DNA of 16,247 nt from CAYZJD01 sp964478455. GTDB taxonomy: Bacteria > Acidobacteriota > Terriglobia > Bryobacterales > Bryobacteraceae. Shown piece after piece: positions 14,956-16,247 of this stretch; the stretch's first letter is position 1; each line of letters starts with the position of its first letter. Under the pieces are notes generated by a model. It ran no database searches, was not told the origin of the DNA, and was given only the letters and a program-made list of their open reading frames with translations. The stretch covers positions 1 through 16,247 of the forward strand of contig CAYZJD010000064.1 of the NCBI GenBank assembly GCA_964478455.1, given 5' to 3'. The position numbers were made by a program, and so were the translations under genes.

Positions 14956-15858
14956 ATGTTTACAGGATGCGGGACGGCGATGGTGACGCCGTTCCGGAGG
15001 GACCAGCGGCTCGACGAGGAGACGCTGCGGCGGCTGGTGCGCCGGCAGATCGAGGCCGGGATCAACTTCCTGGTGCCGTGCGGGACGACGGGCGAAAGCC
15101 CGACGCTGAGCCGCGACGAGCACCTGCGCGTGGTCGCGATCACGCTCGAAGAGGCCAGCGGCAAGGTTCCGGTGCTGGCCGGCGCGGGCGGCTACAACAC
15201 GGCGGAAGTCATCGAACTGGCGCGGGAACTCGAAGCGATGGGCGTGGATGGAATCCTGTCGGTGACCCCGTACTACAACAAGCCCACTCAGGAAGGCCTC
15301 TATCAACACTACAAGGCGATCGCGGCGGCGGTCCGCCTGCCGATCATCGTTTACAGCGTGCAAGGTCGGACGGGAGTGAACGTCGAGCCGGCGACGCTAA
15401 AGCGCCTCTCGGAGATCGACAACATCACCGGCGTGAAGGAGGCCTCCGGCAACATCTCGCAGATGTCGGCGATCCTGAATCTTGTGCCCGAGAAGTTCAC
15501 CGTCCTCTCGGGCGACGACGCGATCACGCTGCCGTTGATGGCGCTTGGCGGGAAGGGAATCATCTCGGTGGCCTCGAACGAGGCGCCCGCGGAAATGGCG
15601 CGGCTTGCGCGGCTTTGCCTGGCGGGCGATTTCGCCGCCGCCCGCGCCTTGCACCGGAGGCTGCTGCCGCTGATGGAGGTGAACTTCGTCGAGTCGAATC
15701 CGATCCCGGTGAAGGCGGCGATGGCGCTGATGGGACTGCTGGAGCCGGTGTGGCGCCTGCCGCTGGTGCCTCCCAGCGCGGCCAACCTGGCGAAGATTGA
15801 GAAGGTGCTCGAAGAGATGGCGCTGATCGAGCCGAAGCCCGCCCATGCTGCCCGCTGA
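14956..15858 (+). CDS. dapA: 4-Hydroxy-tetrahydrodipicolinate synthase
   Basis: This 300-residue class I aldolase condenses pyruvate with aspartate semialdehyde. Active-site residues fall at the same numbers as in E. coli DapA: T44 and T45 in GTTGES, Y107 in YYNKP, Y133 and R138 in YSVQGRTG, and the Schiff-base lysine K161 in GVKEASG. The usual YNVPGRTG motif is YSVQGRTG here, which changes two residues next to the tyrosine but not the catalytic ones. A strong Shine-Dalgarno site, GGAGGT (14945-14950), precedes ATG 14956 by five bases and abuts repeat copy 3. The 3' end overlaps dapD by 14 bases. Related members of the superfamily (NanA, KDG aldolase) are less likely because of the operon. 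Confidence 0.96.
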   Translation: MFTGCGTAMVTPFRRDQRLDEETLRRLVRRQIEAGINFLVPCGTTGESPTLSRDEHLRVVAITLEEASGKVPVLAGAGGYNTAEVIELARELEAMGVDGILSVTPYYNKPTQEGLYQHYKAIAAAVRLPIIVYSVQGRTGVNVEPATLKRLSEIDNITGVKEASGNISQMSAILNLVPEKFTVLSGDDAITLPLMALGGKGIISVASNEAPAEMARLARLCLAGDFAAARALHRRLLPLMEVNFVESNPIPVKAAMALMGLLEPVWRLPLVPPSAANLAKIEKVLEEMALIEPKPAHAAR

Positions 15859-16247
15859 CATCGAGGCCCTGTTCGACGCGAAGCCGGAGACTTACACAGA
15901 GGAACACTTCCGGCTGTTCCACGAGTTCAAGGAGGCGCTGAACGCCGGCCGCGCTCGGGCGGCCGAAGCGGACACCTCTGCCGCCAGCGGCTGGCGAGTC
16001 AACGGCTGGGTGAAGAAGGGGATCCTGCTGGGCTTCCGCATGGGCGCGCTGGTGGACATGTCGGTGGACCGCGCGCGCCAGCCGTTCTTCGACAAAGCGA
16101 CCTACCCGGTGAAGAAACTGACCGTCGACAGCGGCGTGCGAATCGTACCCGGCGGCTCGAGCATCCGCGATGGCTGCTACGTGGGCCGCGGCGTCACCTG
16201 CATGCCGCCGATGTACATCAACGTTGGCGCGTACGTGGACGACGGGA
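15845..16247 (+). CDS. dapD: Tetrahydrodipicolinate N-succinyltransferase, N-terminal part (cut by window end)
   Basis: The frame starts at ATG 15845 (MLPADIEALFDAKPETYTEE) and is open for 134 codons to the window end. GWRVNGWVKKGILLGFRMG and MPPMYINVGAYVDDG are conserved in DapD, and GGSSIRDGCYVGRGVTC begins the left-handed beta-helix hexapeptide repeats. It transfers succinyl from succinyl-CoA to tetrahydrodipicolinate, so this organism uses the succinylase branch of lysine synthesis. About half of the usual 275 or so residues is present. The start lies inside dapA with a 14-base overlap in another frame, which indicates translational coupling. Confidence 0.94.
   Translation, partial: MLPADIEALFDAKPETYTEEHFRLFHEFKEALNAGRARAAEADTSAASGWRVNGWVKKGILLGFRMGALVDMSVDRARQPFFDKATYPVKKLTVDSGVRIVPGGSSIRDGCYVGRGVTCMPPMYINVGAYVDDG

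Noticed and set aside
1..16247. CRISPR arrays, tRNA or rRNA genes, transposases, prophage genes
   Set aside because: No regularly spaced direct repeats, no cloverleaf or rRNA signature, and no recombinase-like protein was seen on reading both strands.

Overview
This is a high-GC bacterial chromosomal segment. I think it most likely comes from an Acidobacteriota genome of the Solibacter/Bryobacter kind. That is an inference from codon use, the secreted glycosidases, the gene set and the short intergenic repeats, and I have run no database search. It looks like draft or metagenome assembly. A run of exactly 100 N (3195-3294) interrupts one gene and is flanked by an identical 55-nt sequence on both sides, as expected for two contigs that really overlap. 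Removing the N run and one copy restores a single 1030-residue reading frame.

Layout. Positions 1-222 hold the 3' end of a glutamate dehydrogenase gene (+). Convergent to it is a minus-strand block, read from right to left: a secreted GH18-like protein (7841-6774), a lipoprotein efflux adaptor (6670-5465), an HAE1-type RND efflux permease (5462-2215, with the assembly gap) and a secreted GH129/GH101-like glycosidase (2188-266). Divergent from this block are a DinB-like protein (7898-8398), with a promoter so close that the mRNA should be leaderless, and a small HExxHH putative metalloprotein (8427-9002). The latter is convergent with, and overlaps, a radical SAM protein with SPASM-like cysteines (10240-8897).

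The right-hand third is a lysine (diaminopimelate) biosynthesis operon on the + strand. A TTGACT-18-TATTCT promoter at 10360-10389 is followed by a complete lysine riboswitch (L box) at 10403-10584. Then come an M20 metallopeptidase (probably the DapE-type desuccinylase), asd, lysC, dapB, dapA and the start of dapD, which runs off the window. These genes convert aspartate through aspartyl phosphate, aspartate semialdehyde, dihydrodipicolinate and tetrahydrodipicolinate into the succinylase branch. Free lysine is expected to shut the operon down through the riboswitch.

The main unexplained structure is a short dispersed repeat with the core GGGGTCAGCCTGA plus WCTGCCCCATTTT, present three times (2233-2258 minus strand, 8990-9015, 14918-14943). 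Each copy sits at the 3' end of a gene and lies in the sense direction of that gene. In two of them the repeat itself supplies the last residues (KGSA) and the TGA stop codon. Two copies can fold into a GC hairpin followed by a T run, so the unit looks like a movable stop codon plus terminator-like hairpin. A second, larger element with a 33-bp inverted repeat lies directly after the lysC stop codon (14101-14210). I saw no tRNA, rRNA, CRISPR array, transposase or prophage gene.
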